From Bryopsis sp. KO-2023 (lineage: Eukaryota; Chlorophyta; Ulvophyceae; Bryopsidales; Bryopsidaceae), in contig BSYQ01000017.1 of assembly GCA_030272585.1 (NCBI GenBank), positions 124,001 to 188,000 on the forward strand: a stretch of 64,000 bases of DNA, written 5' to 3'. The notes under the pieces are model-generated. The model ran no database searches. It had not been told where the DNA came from and saw nothing but the letters and a program-made list of their open reading frames with translations. Shown here in pieces: positions 46,601 through 58,824 of the stretch; positions within the stretch are counted from its first letter, which is position 1; every line of letters starts with the position of its first letter. The translations under genes were made by a program, and so were the position numbers.

Positions 46601-48250
46601 GAAAAAAAAATGGATGGGTGTGTGTATATAAAGATCAACACTATTCATTGAGGATGGATCAGAATTTTTTTTTCTTTTTTTTTATACTTTTACTTTTCTT
46701 CCTGCTGGTTGGTCAAGACCGAGAAGAAGAATTTTGAGTTTTTGATAATTTTTTTTTTCTTCTTCTGCAAGTTTTTTGGGTGTTTTTTTGTTTTTTTTTG
46801 AATTTTTTTTCAGTGGCCGAGATCGTCGGATAGTGACGGTGACTTTATACAATATGACTTTCTTTCATTTGCAAAACAAAAAAAATCTTTTCAAAAAAAA
46901 GGGATTTTTTTTTTTAAAGAAAAAAGCCCTGCAGAAAATCTTACATATTTAAAAAATCGTATATGGGAAAAAATTGATATATTTGTTTTTCTTGTGTAGT
47001 TCATTGAAAAAAAAGAAAAAGAAAAGGGAATGGAAAAATGAAAAACCCAATCAATGTGTTCTTTATCCATCGAGCGGCGAGAATTTCGTTTCGAAAAAGT
47101 TGAAAAAAAAATTCCAATCAAGAAGGAAAAGAAAAAAAAAAAAAGAGGGAAAAAAAATCTTCTCAAAAAAACTCTCAAGGAGTCGATGGAGACTTGGATG
47201 GAGGTTTAAAAAAAAGAAAAAAAGAAAAAACAAGAAAGAAAGAAAAATTTTACTTTATATTGTGATGGTTCATCAGGGTTTTTTCCACTCTATATAAGAT
47301 GGATGGGGGGTTAGTGTTTTCAAAAAGAAAAAAAAAAAAGAAAAAGAATAACACCGTTTTTCGTTTTTTTTGGTGTGTGTGTTTTTTAATCTTCTGGTGA
47401 TATTTGTTTTGGGAGGAACAAAGGGGTCTGTGTGTGTTGTGTGTTTTTTTTCCCGTATGGATCTTTTTTATATATATAAAAAAAAGAAAAATTTAAAAAA
47501 ACACATTTTTTTTTATTAATTCGGGTCTGATTGTGTTGGCTGTATAGTGTTGTGTAAAGACTTTGATATGGTGGTTTGAAAAACAAACAAAAATTGCATC
47601 CCAAGTCGGAATATCCAACACAGCTCCTTAAGTCCAGTAAGTATTTATGTATTGTATTATATGTGTATAATATTTTATTTGGTTTTATCTCCCCGTGATG
47701 GTCGTCGTGATCTTTGCTCCAGTTTTCTTTTTTTTTTTTTTTCACCCAGTTTTTTCCCCGAAAAAAGATATGATTTTTCTGATCATTCCTGCTTTAATAG
47801 AAAAAACAAAAAATCTTTAATCTCAAATCTTCACTTCAGTCTTTCAACCAACCAATCTTGCAACCCAAAGAATGCCAGAAAGGAAAATGGAGGAAAAAGA
47901 AAATCAAGGGGCACGACCTCGAACCAAAACCAAAACCAAAACGTACATGCGCAGAAGCACGACCTCGAGCTGACAGCCGCCGACTTTTTTTGGCAGATTT
48001 TCCCTGCTTTGATCAGCATCACGTGCATCGATTTGAGGACAGGAAATCCTCACAAGATTTTGGTCGGATGCCTCTCGTCACCCGATCGACCTTCTCGAGC
48101 GTCGCCTGTCAAGCGACGCCAATCATAATGTAACCCAAACCAACCCCTTCCACCCTGTACATTGCCCTTTCCTCCTCCCCCCCCCCCCCCAAATCAAACT
48201 TCCCCATCTCATCGAACAGTTCGGAAAAAAACTCGTCGTCGAAAAAACTC
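43665..48250. other. 4.6-kb gene-poor homopolymer desert
   Basis: Dominated by A and T runs of 6-18 bases with occasional G tracts (for example 44,219-44,230). Nearly all frames are Lys- or Phe-rich artefacts. The last ~180 bp (47,940-48,128) has a coding-like end (LTAADFFWQIFPALISITC) without a recognisable start. It could be the 3' exon of an unseen gene. Confidence 0.5.
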
Positions 48251-49530
48251 ATGCTGGGTGGAAATCTCGCGGGGCGACTCACCAACCCTCCCTTCGTTGG
48301 GCGATCCTCGGTCCGTCGCGTCGCAGGCACCATGGATACGAAGGTCGGAGCGCTCAAGATCAACGCCGATTTGACGCTGCCTGCGACCTCCATTCCAGCG
48401 GAGCTGGAATGGAGGTCTTCGCCAGCCAAGGGCGTCTGGAGGAGGATGCTCGATCGCGATGGCGACGAGGTGATTTCTCACAACCAACACCCCCCCCCCC
48501 CCTCCACCTTTTTCCCAGCTCCATCCTCGTTAGATTCGAACATGAATGCGCACTCCTCATTTCTTTCCTCTCCACACATCCAGGTCGCCAGATGCACCAC
48601 GATCGTGAAGTTCGATTCCAAAACCTCGTTCCCAGCGCACACGCACGACGGAGGGGAGGAGTTTTTGGTGTTGGAGGGCACTTTTTCGGATCCCCTCACG
48701 GGGCCTTGTCCGCGGGGGTTCTACGTCAGAAACCCCATCGGATCCTCGCATGAACCCTGGACGGAAGCTGATGGGACGGTGATTTTGGTCAAGCTGTGGC
48801 AAATGACGGACCCCACGGAGCCGCACGTTTTCCTCGACACGCAGGTTGGATTTTTTTTTTTTGGCTGTTGGTTGGGATCTTTTGAAAATATTTATCATAT
48901 TTATAGAAGATATATGTTACATGAATGAATGAATGTTAATGTTTAATTCACAGTAGGAAAACTTGCCCGAAAACCCCTCCACAGTTGGATCAAAGATGAA
49001 ACTGAACCTAATATAAACATATATTAAATTTCCTACACGATATTTCTCTTGGTCCGTGTAAAACTGTGGATGCCTGGGGAACTGGTAAAAAAACTGCCAA
49101 CAGCATTCATTATGGTTTTTCACTTCTTTTTTCATTCTGAAATATGTTGCGTGGATCCACCCCCGGATCGAATGCCACCCCAATGACTAATCATTTCGTT
49201 CCAACATTCTCCTCTCAGAAATTCTACGAGGAAGCCGACAAATCCCAACCGATCACTCGCATGCAGCTTTTTTCCAACGAAAAGACAAAGGAGCTGGTCG
49301 GAATGGAGTGGTGGAAGCCTGGGGTGTCCAGGAATTTGTTCGAGCATTTTTCGGGGAGCAAGACGGGTGGTGTCGAGGGGCTGCTGATCGGCGGCGATTT
49401 AGAGGTCCAGGGAAAGAGTTACCAAGATATGTGGTGGTTCAGATTTCCATCGACGGAAGCTGCCGGAGGGTTGGAGGTTTCGACAAAGGAGGGCTGTCAA
49501 ATGTGGATCAAGACTGGCCACTTGCCTTAA
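48251..49530 (+). CDS. Two-cupin ChrR-like protein (3 exons)
   Basis: Predicted 263 residues. Exons 48251-48469, 48584-48844 and 49219-49530 join in phase 0 at GT-AG sites. The first cupin reads RMLDRDGDE-VARCTTIVKFD, then the metal-binding stretch HTHDGGEEFLVLEG and GFYVRNPIGSSHEPW, typical of the anti-sigma ChrR-type cupin family. The second cupin (VEGLLIGGDLEVQGKSYQDMWW and CQMWIKTGHLP) lacks the HxH metal site and is probably structural. The family is widespread as stand-alone cupins of unclear chemistry in bacteria and algae. The first 27 residues (LAGRLTNPPFVGRSSVRRVA) are basic and hydroxylated, perhaps an organelle presequence. A second start at 48,332 with a good context (CACCATGG) would omit them. 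Part of this gene is duplicated at 52,804. Confidence 0.85.
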
Positions 49531-50097
49531 TCGACCGAGTTTCTGCATTGGAGGGAGGGGTCCATTGGGATGTGTAGAAGGAAAAATGCTTTGTAAAGAT
49601 AGATCATGTTATTTACTAAATAACATAGTTTGTTGAAACAACTGGGGCGATCGGCGATCGGCGATCGGCGATCGGCCTGGGGGGGGGGGGAGAGATCGAA
49701 CATGGGGTGTAGGAGGGGTCAGTCAGGTGGAAGGCTTCCACTGGTTAAGAAACCCATTCAGGAAGCTGCATGTGGAATCGCCACTGTATCTCGGTCGGAT
49801 GAGGGCAATGTTGGAGCCCCGGGCCATCCCCTTCAGGATTTTTTGAAACCCATCACATTACTAAAGCGCAAAGGAGTGGGGGTATTTAAGATCTTGAATG
49901 ATCGCTTACATTTCTGCTTCTGCTGTGACCTGAAACTTTCTGCTTCTGCTGTGACCTGAAACTGTAGCGGTGCTGTAGCACTGCAACAGAAACCAGCGAC
50001 CTGCTCATCTGGAAGGGATCCAAACAGCATGGTGGAAAACAGCATGGTGGTGGGGCTTCTACGCATGGAATATTGATTGATTGATTGATTGATTGAA
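49531..50097. other. Spacer with GATCGGC tandem repeat
   Basis: A GGCGATC-type 7-bp tandem repeat lies at 49,646-49,677, a short duplicated CTTCTGCTGTGACCTGAAACT at 49,918-49,962, and an ATTG microsatellite at 50,072-50,096. No gene. Confidence 0.6.
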
Positions 50098-50289
50098 GGA
50101 AAACAAAGTGAAATGCCATGCTGTGGCTCATCTCAATTAGCGAAGTTGACAGTGTGCACAATGCATGTCAAAACATTCCATAACGGCTCTACATTTGACC
50201 TACCCTCTTCACCCAACTTGCTTCGCTGAACGCTGGCGACTCGACTTGTTTTTATTTCAGACGTGCGTTGCTAAGAAAGGAAGGAAGGC
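50098..50289 (+). promoter_or_regulatory. Upstream module of UBL-ART copy E, shared with copy F
   Basis: Nearly identical to 59,529-59,721 upstream of copy F. Shared words include GCTGTGGCTCATCTC, TTTGACCTACCCTCTTCACC, GAACGCTGGCGACTCGACTT and CGTTGCTAAGAAAGGAAGGA up to the ATG. It presumably holds promoter and 5' UTR. A TTTATTTCAG just before ACGTGCG could be a 3' splice site of a UTR intron. Confidence 0.7.
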
Positions 50290-51201
50290 ATGTCGGGCGG
50301 AGACTTAGGTTTGCTTCAAGCAGGGCTGACGGCCCTCACCCACAGTTCAGTTTCCTTCAACGACGGAGGCATCCCAGTGTCGGTGATGCACAGGTGGCTC
50401 GTGGCGCCAGGCCCGGTGTCGCAAGACGACCACCCAGGCCGGCTTTCGAAAAGGCGTCACCATGGCATGCAAGTGTACGTTAAAACCCTCACGGGAAAGA
50501 CCATGGAGATCCCCTGCGGCGAGCGAACGACAATCGAAGAGCTGAAACGTGACATACGAGACCTGGAAGGAACTCCACCAGATCTGCAACGACTGCTCTT
50601 TGCAGGGAAGCAGCTGATGGACGATCGTAGATCGCTCGCTGACTACAACATCCAGTCGGAGAGCACCATTTACCTGGTATGGAGGCTTCGTGGGGGTTGT
50701 AACGTAGTGCAGTTGGATCCTAATACCCTGGATCCCGCGTACGACTTCGATTTCACAAACGTTAAAGACACTGGGCGGGTCTTCTATCGAGGGGGCGAGG
50801 TTTATAGACGACCTTGTGGATGGAAGCGTTACGCGCTGGCTGTGTTGGGGAAGTATGAGAATGATCAGTGGTTGGGAGCAGCGGGTGATCAAGAATCTGG
50901 CGAGTGGCCTGTCTCATATCACGGAACAGGTCGGGATAGCGCGGGGTCCATCTCAGAAGTCGGATTTAAGCTGTCGGAAGGCAAGCGTTTCGCTTTTGGT
51001 TTGGGGATCTACAGCACTCCGGACGTCGATGTGGCGGCGATATATGCACCGAAGTTCGTTTACGAAGGGCAGATATACAAAGTCGTCCTCCAGAACAGAG
51101 TGAGTCCACGAGACTTATTGAAGCTCGATGATGGTCATATCTGGCTGACCCCAAACGAGAAAGACGTCAGGCCCTACGGAATTCTCATCAAGAGGGTGTG
51201 A
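50290..51201 (+). CDS. Ubiquitin/PARP-like ART fusion protein, copy E
   Basis: Single exon, 303 residues. N-terminal module (1-58) [19 protein letters not shown] and [14 protein letters not shown] is shared by copies E, F and G only. Residues 60-136 are strikingly ubiquitin-like: [30 protein letters not shown] and [20 protein letters not shown], ending in Gly-Gly at 135-136. The ART domain follows: [44 protein letters not shown] (210-213), GLGIYSTPD (237-245), VVLQNRVSP and [19 protein letters not shown] and E are present; GRGIY reads GLGIY. If deubiquitinases recognise the UBL, cleavage after the second Gly would free the ART domain; this is inference. The ubiquitin Lys-48 position is Lys here (AGKQL). 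Confidence 0.88.
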   Translation: MSGGDLGLLQAGLTALTHSSVSFNDGGIPVSVMHRWLVAPGPVSQDDHPGRLSKRRHHGMQVYVKTLTGKTMEIPCGERTTIEELKRDIRDLEGTPPDLQRLLFAGKQLMDDRRSLADYNIQSESTIYLVWRLRGGCNVVQLDPNTLDPAYDFDFTNVKDTGRVFYRGGEVYRRPCGWKRYALAVLGKYENDQWLGAAGDQESGEWPVSYHGTGRDSAGSISEVGFKLSEGKRFAFGLGIYSTPDVDVAAIYAPKFVYEGQIYKVVLQNRVSPRDLLKLDDGHIWLTPNEKDVRPYGILIKRV

Positions 51202-52560
51202 GGTTTCTTCGAGAAAAGATGGCCCAAAAGTGTTCAATTCGTTGTGGCGGTGTTCGGAACCTGCAACTGACGCTTATGAGCCGCTCATAACTGGTTTCGA
51301 TGTAGATTTCTTGTATTTCTGACGTTACTTGGAAACGCATCGTTATTCTCGTGTACAGCGGTGGAACCGTGGCTTCTTTGCGTTTGGCTTTTTTTTTAAT
51401 TCGATAGTGTATCAGGACACACCTTTTTTGAGAAGTACGGTTAGGGTGTCGTCCACTCTAACGGTTTTTTGTCAGGATTTTCTTCCAAACTTTTGGTTTT
51501 GTGGGAATGGTTGACAGCAAGCAGCCCTGGTGTTTTCTATAATTGTTTTGTGCCTGTGTTGCCATTAACTTAATGGCAACACATATTGAATATGTATAAA
51601 TATATATATATCAGAGGAATGGAACAGAAAGCTGGTCTATTTTTGCTTGCGAATAGAATCAAAAAGAAATAGCGAAGTTGCCCACGTTCGTTCGATTTGA
51701 GTATGGACTTCATTTGTTTTTGGTCGTTTTTTTTTTCTACGACATAATGTAAGGCCTTAAGAAATTAATTTATTGTTTCGCGTTACCCCCCCCCCCCCCC
51801 CCCCCCTTTCCCATTTTTCGAAATTGGAGGGGGGGGGGGGGGGGGGGGGCAATCGTAAAAGTATGTAAAACAGGTGAGAGAGCAGCGTCAGGTGGTGACG
51901 AACAGCAAGTGCAGCAGGCGAGAAACAGCCAAGGGAGCAAGAAGGAAAAAGACGAGTAAAGGGGGTGTTTTGCAGTGGAGGGAAACAAAGGGGGCTGCAG
52001 ACAAGTGGGCAGGGATGGCAGGGGAGAAAACCAGAGTCCCCTTACATTATGTAGAAACCCAGAGTCTAAATTCTGTAACAATTTAAATATATTAAATCTG
52101 TAATTTATTCTGTAACAACTATTTTAGAAGTGCTAGCACTGAATTCAGCGCTGAATGTGAATCATCCCCCGATTCGGTCTCGGGTCTGGGTAGCTTTTCC
52201 TTGGGGGTTGAGTGTAGTGATTGGGCCTCGCCAGGTGGTGAGTGCACATTTGCCTTACAAAATTTTGGGTAGAGTTCCTCAGTTATATCACTAACTGAGG
52301 AACTCTACCCAAAATTGATGATCAAATAATTATTTGAAAGGAGGTGGAGGTTAGATTTGAGTCAAGGCTAGATGGTTCAGCTGAAAACAATCTTGTTAAA
52401 CCTCAGCTCATGTTTGATCAGGTTGAAGGTGGGGAAGGGCGTCCACTAGAACTCAGGGAGTCAGGCAAAAAAAGGGGGCAGACAGGGCAGGCGGGGCAGG
52501 CGGTGGACAGCGGTGGTACATCTACCTCAGGAGGTTCCTCAAGTGGAGGAGCACAAAGCA
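51202..52560. other. Spacer with hairpin-forming C21/G21 tract and a 25-bp inverted repeat
   Basis: The first ~550 bp is conserved with the 3' flank of copy G (62,724-63,335), including CGTTGTGGCGGTGTTCGGAA. C21 (51,786-51,806) faces G21 (51,829-51,849). A perfect inverted repeat lies at 52,261-52,316. No gene. Confidence 0.6.
52261..52316. repeat. Perfect 25-bp inverted repeat, 6-nt loop
   Basis: Arms 52,261-52,285 (AATTTTGGGTAGAGTTCCTC plus AGTTA) and 52,292-52,316 are exact reverse complements around TATCAC. It resembles a small foldback element or structured RNA. Confidence 0.9.
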
Positions 52561-52805
52561 AACTGCCCCACAGTGGCAGACCTGGAAACCAGGTACTCAA
52601 GGGTGTTTGATCTCAGGCCTGAGGCTATGGAACTGACACCTGCCATGAAACTATTTCGATGGGCACTGCAGATGTCAGATTTACTGTTGTTGTGAATTAC
52701 ACAAGCCACTCCAAATTTGGATCATTGGCAATACCGTAAAAGGGAGTGGCAGATGAGGAAATTCAGATCTTTTTTGAATAAAGGAATTATCCAGGAGGTT
52801 CCGGA
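52560..52805 (+). mobile_element. Possible retroelement polymerase fragment
   Basis: Plus-strand pieces VADLETRYSRVFDLRPE and WQMRKFRSFLNKGIIQEVP lie in different frames. They resemble the segment just before the reverse transcriptase domain of LTR retrotransposons, where a VFD motif and a 'LL.KGII..' motif occur. Stops and a frame change show it is dead. It abuts exactly the start of the duplicated cupin segment. The family call is tentative. Confidence 0.35.
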
Positions 52806-53660
52806 CACGCAGGTTGGATTTTCTTTTTTATGGAAGATGTATGTTATACAAATGAATGAATGAATGTTTAATTCACAGTAGGAAAACTTGCCCAAAAAAC
52901 TCTCCACAGTTGCATCTAAGATAAAACGAAACCTAATCATCATTTATTAGAAATTTCTGACACGATATTTTTCTTGTTCCGTGCAAAACTGTGGATGGCT
53001 GGGGAAATGGTAAAGCTTCCAACTTCATTCATTATGGATTATTTTAGTTTTTTAAAATTCTGTGTTGGGTGGATCCACCCCCGGATCGAATGCCACCCCA
53101 ATGATTTCAATCATTTCGTTCCAACATTCTCCTTTCAGAAATTCTACGAGGAAGCCAACAAATCCCAACCGATCACTTGCATGCAGCTCTTTTCCAACGA
53201 AAAGATCGGGGCTGCTGATCGGCGGCGATTTAGAGGTCCAGGGAAAGAGCTACCAAGATATGTGGTGGTTCAGATTTCCATCGACAGAAGCCGCCAGAGG
53301 GTTGGAGGTTTCGACGAAGGAGGGCTGTCAAATGTGGATCAAGACTGGCCACTTACCTTGATCGACCGAGTTTCTGAATTGGAGGGAGGGGTCCAGTGGG
53401 ATGTGAAGGAAGAAAAATGCTTTGTAAAGATAGATCATGTTATTTATGTTGTTTACAGCTGGGGTGACTGCTGATCAAACAGGAGGGTCAGGAGGGGTTG
53501 GTCAGTTGGAAGGCCGCCATCGCCATAAGAGTCCTTTGAAAACCCAACAGATTTCTGACAGATTTCGGAAAGAACTGTGGATATTGAAGATTCACAGTTC
53601 ATGAACAGTAGTTAGTATCTTGAACGATTGTTTGCAATTCTGCTGCGGTCTGAAACTACC
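52804..53660 (+). pseudogene. Partial duplicate of the cupin gene (intron 2 and exon 3)
   Basis: Matches 48,836 to about 49,970, beginning at the last nine bases of cupin exon 2 (GACACGCAG) and running through intron 2 and exon 3. The copied exon starts at 53,139 (KFYEEANKSQPIT) but has lost about 90 bp encoding the start of the second cupin. This shifts the frame, so the end (QMWIKTGHLP) is read in a different phase. It has no exon 1, promoter or first cupin. Similarity fades after 53,450. Confidence 0.85.
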
Positions 53661-54173
53661 AACCTGCTTGTCTAAAGACAAAAAAACAAAAAAACAAAAA
53701 AACATCTGACTTTTGTATCGGTGTAAAGCTGTGGAACAATATCCAATGATCTTTTGCACCTATTCCGCATGGTAAACTCCCTCTTGTTTTGTGTGGGGGA
53801 GGGGGGAAAACACCCAAAAGTCTGCAGCTGAACTCCCTCCCCCCCCCAAATAAAATTAACAAATAAAATTGTGCATCACTCATCCCTCCATAGATTTCCA
53901 AAATTTTTGCTCTCATTGCACTCGCAAGTCAAACCCATCTGCTGAGTTTTTCCCTCCCTTTTTTCTTTAAATATATTTTTTGGATCGCATTGACACAAAC
54001 AGCTTAGAAAAGAACCACCCACTCAAAATACATCGAATCGTTTTACGAGAAATGCAACCCCATAATCAATGACATTTATAGGATGCATCGAAAAACACAT
54101 CCACACCCACACAACATTCCCTTCCTTTTTTGTCCCTCACTCTTTTTTCCTCACTCTTTTTTTTTTAAAACAG

Positions 54174-57100
54174 TTATTCTTTGCAGGGGGGGTCCGAGAA
54201 TCGAACGAGCATGACGGTGCAATTGTCGGTGCACCTCCTTTCTCGAACAGCCATATTGATCATTCGATTGGTGACTGACTTCAAATCTGGACCTTTTTCA
54301 GCGAGAAGTTTGGATGCCACCTTGACCGCATCTTGGGGGTCGAAAACCTGAAAAGAAAATAAAAAAATCTAACTCTCCTATTTCTATGACTAAAAAAAAT
54401 TAAAAAAATGAGAATTGGCGAAACACACCCACAGATCGCACTGACGATGAGGATTTGAAAATGATTTTGTGAAGGAGTGGGTGTGTCGGATTTGCATCAG
54501 AAGGTCGGTTGGAGGGAATAAGAATTTATTAGGATTTTTTTTTTTTAATTTAAATAATTTATTATTTATTTATTTGGCAAAAAGATATTACCTTCCAAAA
54601 TCCGTCGCAGCCACATATCATCAACCTGTCTCGTTCCGTTATGGTGAAACACTGGACATCCGGAACGGCAGTCAAACCTTTCTGAAAAAACGAGAGAAAA
54701 AAAACAGCAACCCCAACTCAACAGTTGAAGAAAAAAAAAGTGCCACCATCCCCCAAACAAACAACATCATAAGATCAGATATGATGGGGGAAAAAAAAAC
54801 CAACAACGACAAATCTGCAATTGTTTTTTTTAATTGTTTTTTTCCTTTTTTTTTTCGTTGGCAAAGAGAGATTTTACTTTATTTTTTTTTGGGGGGGGGG
54901 AGGGGGGAAATCAAATTGCAAATTTGACAGCGTCAAATTTTCATATTGTCAGGATTGAAAACATATTTTATTTCTGCTGTGGAGCGGCCAGTCACCTTTT
55001 TCAGACTGACATCGCCTAGGGATCTTGAAACTTGCAATCGACCGTCCAATCGACCGGTGTTCGACACGAATCCTCCCCGTTTTTCAATTCTTGCCCTGTC
55101 ATATTGACCCCCCAAAAAAGAAAAGGAAGGGAAAAACTCAACCCAAGAACTAAATAAAATTGAAAAAAAATCCAAGTATCCAGCTTGCAACTCCGTTTTA
55201 TTTATTCTTCCTCTTTTCCTCCAGCAAACAGATTGGATTTAATTGAGAAAGGGGGAAAAAAACACGGTTACAGCTTTAATGAAACAAAGCCCAAAAAGAA
55301 GGGAGTCATCAGCTGGAGGCATTTTTTTTTTTTTTGCACCAGCAATGTACATCAACACGCAAATTCGGTGAAAACCGAAGTCAAATCGTTCGAGAAGTGT
55401 GAAAAATAAAATAAAAAATCTTACGGAATAAACTACCTCTCTTTTGGGTATATGGCAAGATGCTCTTTGGTCAAAACCAAAGCTTTCAATTCTCCCTCAT
55501 CGCTCTCCTGTTTGATCCAAAATTTTGACAAGTTAAAAAGGTCAGATTTTGAATTTTTCGACAAATATTTAAAAAAAAAAAAAAACATCAAAGAAAAAGA
55601 GCTTCGATGTGACCTCAAAACGTAAAAAAAAAGTAAGCCTTTACAACCTAAGCAGGGAAAAAAAATATATATAAAACCTTTTTTCTGGCTGCGCATATGC
55701 CAGGTAAAAAAAAAGAAAAAAGAAAACCGAAAAAACTCACCTTGTTGGAAATTCGACCCAAAACACATTTGGCATCCCCGACATTTCCAACAATGACTTT
55801 CTCGCCTACCACCCATATTCCGACGGCAGCACACCCATCCTGATTTCCCAAAAAAAAAAGGCAAAAAAGAAAATCAGTTGCTTCAATAAAAAAAACCACA
55901 ACAAAAAGTGAACAGCCAGTCCTGACATATATTTTTCCGTGCATTCCCAAATTTTCAAACGGAAAAACACACACCAAAAAAAAAAACGACACTACTACAC
56001 CTTCATTCTTCTTTTGTTTTTCATTTTTTTTCATGCACTTAGATGTATACATACATATATATAGTTACTTTATGTTTAATTATTTTTCATTTGTAAGAAG
56101 AAAAAAAAAACCTGTAAACAAGAGTAATAATTTCAATTTCTTTTATACTTGAAAAGAAAAGAATCGAACAAAGAAAACTATGCCGCCCATCTAACCTGAC
56201 TTTTTTTTTGAATGGGTTATCCCTACCTGCCAGTCTTTCTGTTCGCTTTCTTTCAACAGCTCCGAATCCAAACCTTGGAAACCCTATTAAAAAAAAAAAG
56301 TGAGAAAATGAACCAGTTCTGAGCAACCTCAGAAAAAAGAATTCATATGCCCGCCACCACCAACCCTAAACTCAAAAAACATTTTTTTTGGATTTTTTAA
56401 AAAACTTCTTAATTTATGGAAACACTTTGATCAAAGATGCACACCATATGGTGTTGCTGACCTGTCAAAAGAAAGAAAACGGAAAAAAAAAACGAAAAGA
56501 ATTGATTGCACAAATGGCGGAACCAATTGACGAAACAAAACATATCACTCTCTGCAATCCCCCCCCCCCCCCCCCTCCCCTTCCCTTTTTTTCCCACATT
56601 CAGGGGCATTCTTATGTCAGACACATGAATCTTTCGCGGGGAAGGGGATTTGAACCCCCGCCAACGGCTCCGAAACATTTTTTGTTCTATGAAAAGAACT
56701 CGAAAAAGGAAAAATAAAATAAAATAAATCCCCACAGAAAAAAACCATTTTTCCATACTTCGAGGTGGCGTCCTTCAGAGGGTTACCTCCACAACACATT
56801 TTACCCCTTCCTTGAAATTCAAGGCCTTTTCCCCACAAGCGACCTGTCAAATGAGTTCAAAACAACGCTTAAAAAAATTATAAAAAAAACGGTATCCGCA
56901 AACCATCATTATTTTATGCAAAAAAAAAAAAAAACAAGCTTACTTGTCTTTGCATTTTTGAACTTTATTTTTTTTCTCAGGGGAAGGAAAAAGTGCTTAA
57001 AGAAATTCGACGTAACGAGGAAATAAGGTATGGACTAATATGAAAGAGAATTCTCCCTCCCCCAAAAAATAATAATAAAAACAAAAATAAAAAAATAGTA

Positions 57101-58647
57101 AATAATAATTTAATAGACGTATATTTACATATCGACAAATATCACACTATATATTTTCAAACAATTTATTTATTTTTTATTTCCTCCTTACCTCTGGCGG
57201 AAGGAGTCCTGCATTCAAAACCGCTTTGTGCAGTTTTTCGCTGGCAAAACGAGCAGAGTTTAATCCACCATGTCCATCGAACACTCCAAAAAACGAAACC
57301 CTGTCCAATCAGCAACAAACAGAGACCTTAATTATTTTGATAAACTTGTTTTTTTAAACAATTCCCCCAGTAAAGCTAATATTTTGATTCATTTTCCTGG
57401 TACCATTATTTTTCCCTTTGTGTGTTCATATCCACAGCAGCTGGATTGTGGTGCCTTGGAATTAATTAAAAAAAAAACAAAAAAACAGACCATAACAGGA
57501 AGCATTTTTCCCAGTTCCAGTTCAAAGTTTTTTTATTTTCTTGAGCACTCATCCACAACCCTTTTTTTTTTCAAACCCTAAAAACTGAGAGGGAAATTTT
57601 TTTTCCACTCTCTGGAAACATTTTCCTGTTTCTTTTCTTTTCTTCTCTTTTTTGTTTTTTTTTACACAAAGGGTTTTTTTTTCTCACCTTGTTTTTGATG
57701 AAGGGTCCGGTTTTGCATTCAAATCGATTATTGCCACATCCTCCATCGTCGTTCTGCTGCCTTTGTCTTCTGAAAAAGCAGCCAACAGCGAAGTCCCTAC
57801 AATCTCTGTGGTCGAGTTGGGCACTCTTCCATCTATTCAAAAAAAAAATCAGAAAACTTAATTTAATGAACAAGAATTTGTACAAGCCGAGGAATGCATT
57901 CTTTAAAATGAGTAGGTGATGTTCGAACGCAGGTGTGTGGGAATTCAGTTGTTTTTTTTCGATCGGTGAAAATCCCTCTTCACTTGTTCGCACAGTGGAA
58001 AATACATTAAAAAAAAAAAAAGGAAAAATAATGTCAATTTGTACTCTATATTTGTTCAAGTTTGGAAAAAAAAATGGAACTGAAAGAAGATGCAATGCAA
58101 TACTTGCAAGAAGGAAAACGACGATTCATGGAATCAGAAATTAGAAGCAAAAATTGTCAAAGCTTTAATTTTTTCTCAACATATTTTTTCTACACATTGA
58201 TATCGAACTGAAACACAGAAAGTGGTCTTCACATCGGGAACAAAAACTTCTTTCTTCTCTAGTTTCAAAGATCAGATGTCAGACTCCCTATTATTTTTTG
58301 CCCCCAATTCCCCCAAAAACGTTTCTCCTATTACTATTTTCTTGAATCCACTCTTCCTCCACAAAACAATGCACAGGCCCCCCACCATCATCCATTTTTT
58401 GACGCTTTTTTTGCTGCTCGTCGACAGGCGGCTCGCTGCCCTCCCCTCGAGCACTCCTTTTGCAGCGACCTCCCTTCTCCAAACGAAAACCATCTCCCTC
58501 CACTTTTTCCCCGTCCCGCTCATCCTTGGAACCAGCTTTCTCGCCGCCGATATCGAGGACGTCGCCACCGGGCCGTTCTCCATCCCTCGCTTTTTCCATA
58601 TCCGCTTTCGAACTGGATACCAGTGCTGGACTTCTGTGGCTGATCAT
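54174..58647 (-). CDS. PP2C-family Ser/Thr phosphatase, ILKAP-like (10 exons)
   Basis: Metal-dependent protein phosphatase. Exons on the minus strand: 58647 (or 58599)-58335, 57832-57688, 57300-57192, 56843-56787, 56283-56227, 55839-55741, 55507-55437, 55095-54996, 54681-54592 and 54347-54174. All are in phase, giving 404 residues (388 from the second Met). All PP2C metal-site motifs are present: GSRTTMEDVAI, FFGVFDGHGG, GNVGDAKCVLGR, GRLDGRLQVSRSLGD, CGCDGFWKVFDPQDAV and CTDNCTVMLVRF. LTAVPDV and the GFWKVF motif place it nearest integrin-linked-kinase-associated phosphatases. Exon 1 encodes a charged Gly/Glu/Lys region with a basic QQKKRQK motif, low complexity and likely disordered. The gene should be active. 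A dispersed repeat sits just upstream of its start. Confidence 0.93.
56630..56672 (-). other. tRNA 3'-half-like sequence in PP2C intron
   Basis: The minus strand reads GGCGGGGGTTCAAATCCCCT then TCCCCGCG: a T-arm with B-box GGTTCAAATCC and a possible 3' acceptor strand. No matching 5' acceptor strand, D-arm or anticodon arm is found upstream. A tRNA fragment or chance match. Confidence 0.35.
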
Positions 58648-58824
58648 ATTTTTACCTTGAGGGATTTCCCACCAGCCAAGATCAACGGAACATGAGGTCA
58701 CATCGTATAATTCTGTTTTCTTTCTTTTTCTTTTTTTTGGAATTCCGTCAACAAAATCACAGGATTCATCCAAAGTCGATGTGTTTAAAAAAAAATCACA
58801 GTATCTTGGAGTGTGTTTTGTTTT

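Noticed and set aside
43965..47745. Many Lys- or Phe-rich open frames in the homopolymer desert
   Set aside because: Long A/T runs create stop-free stretches in several frames; no conserved motif or sensible exon structure.
56587..56672. Complete tRNA gene on the minus strand in the PP2C intron
   Set aside because: Only the T-arm and a 3' acceptor strand fit; the expected 5' acceptor strand GCGGGGA and other arms are absent in the preceding 100 bases.
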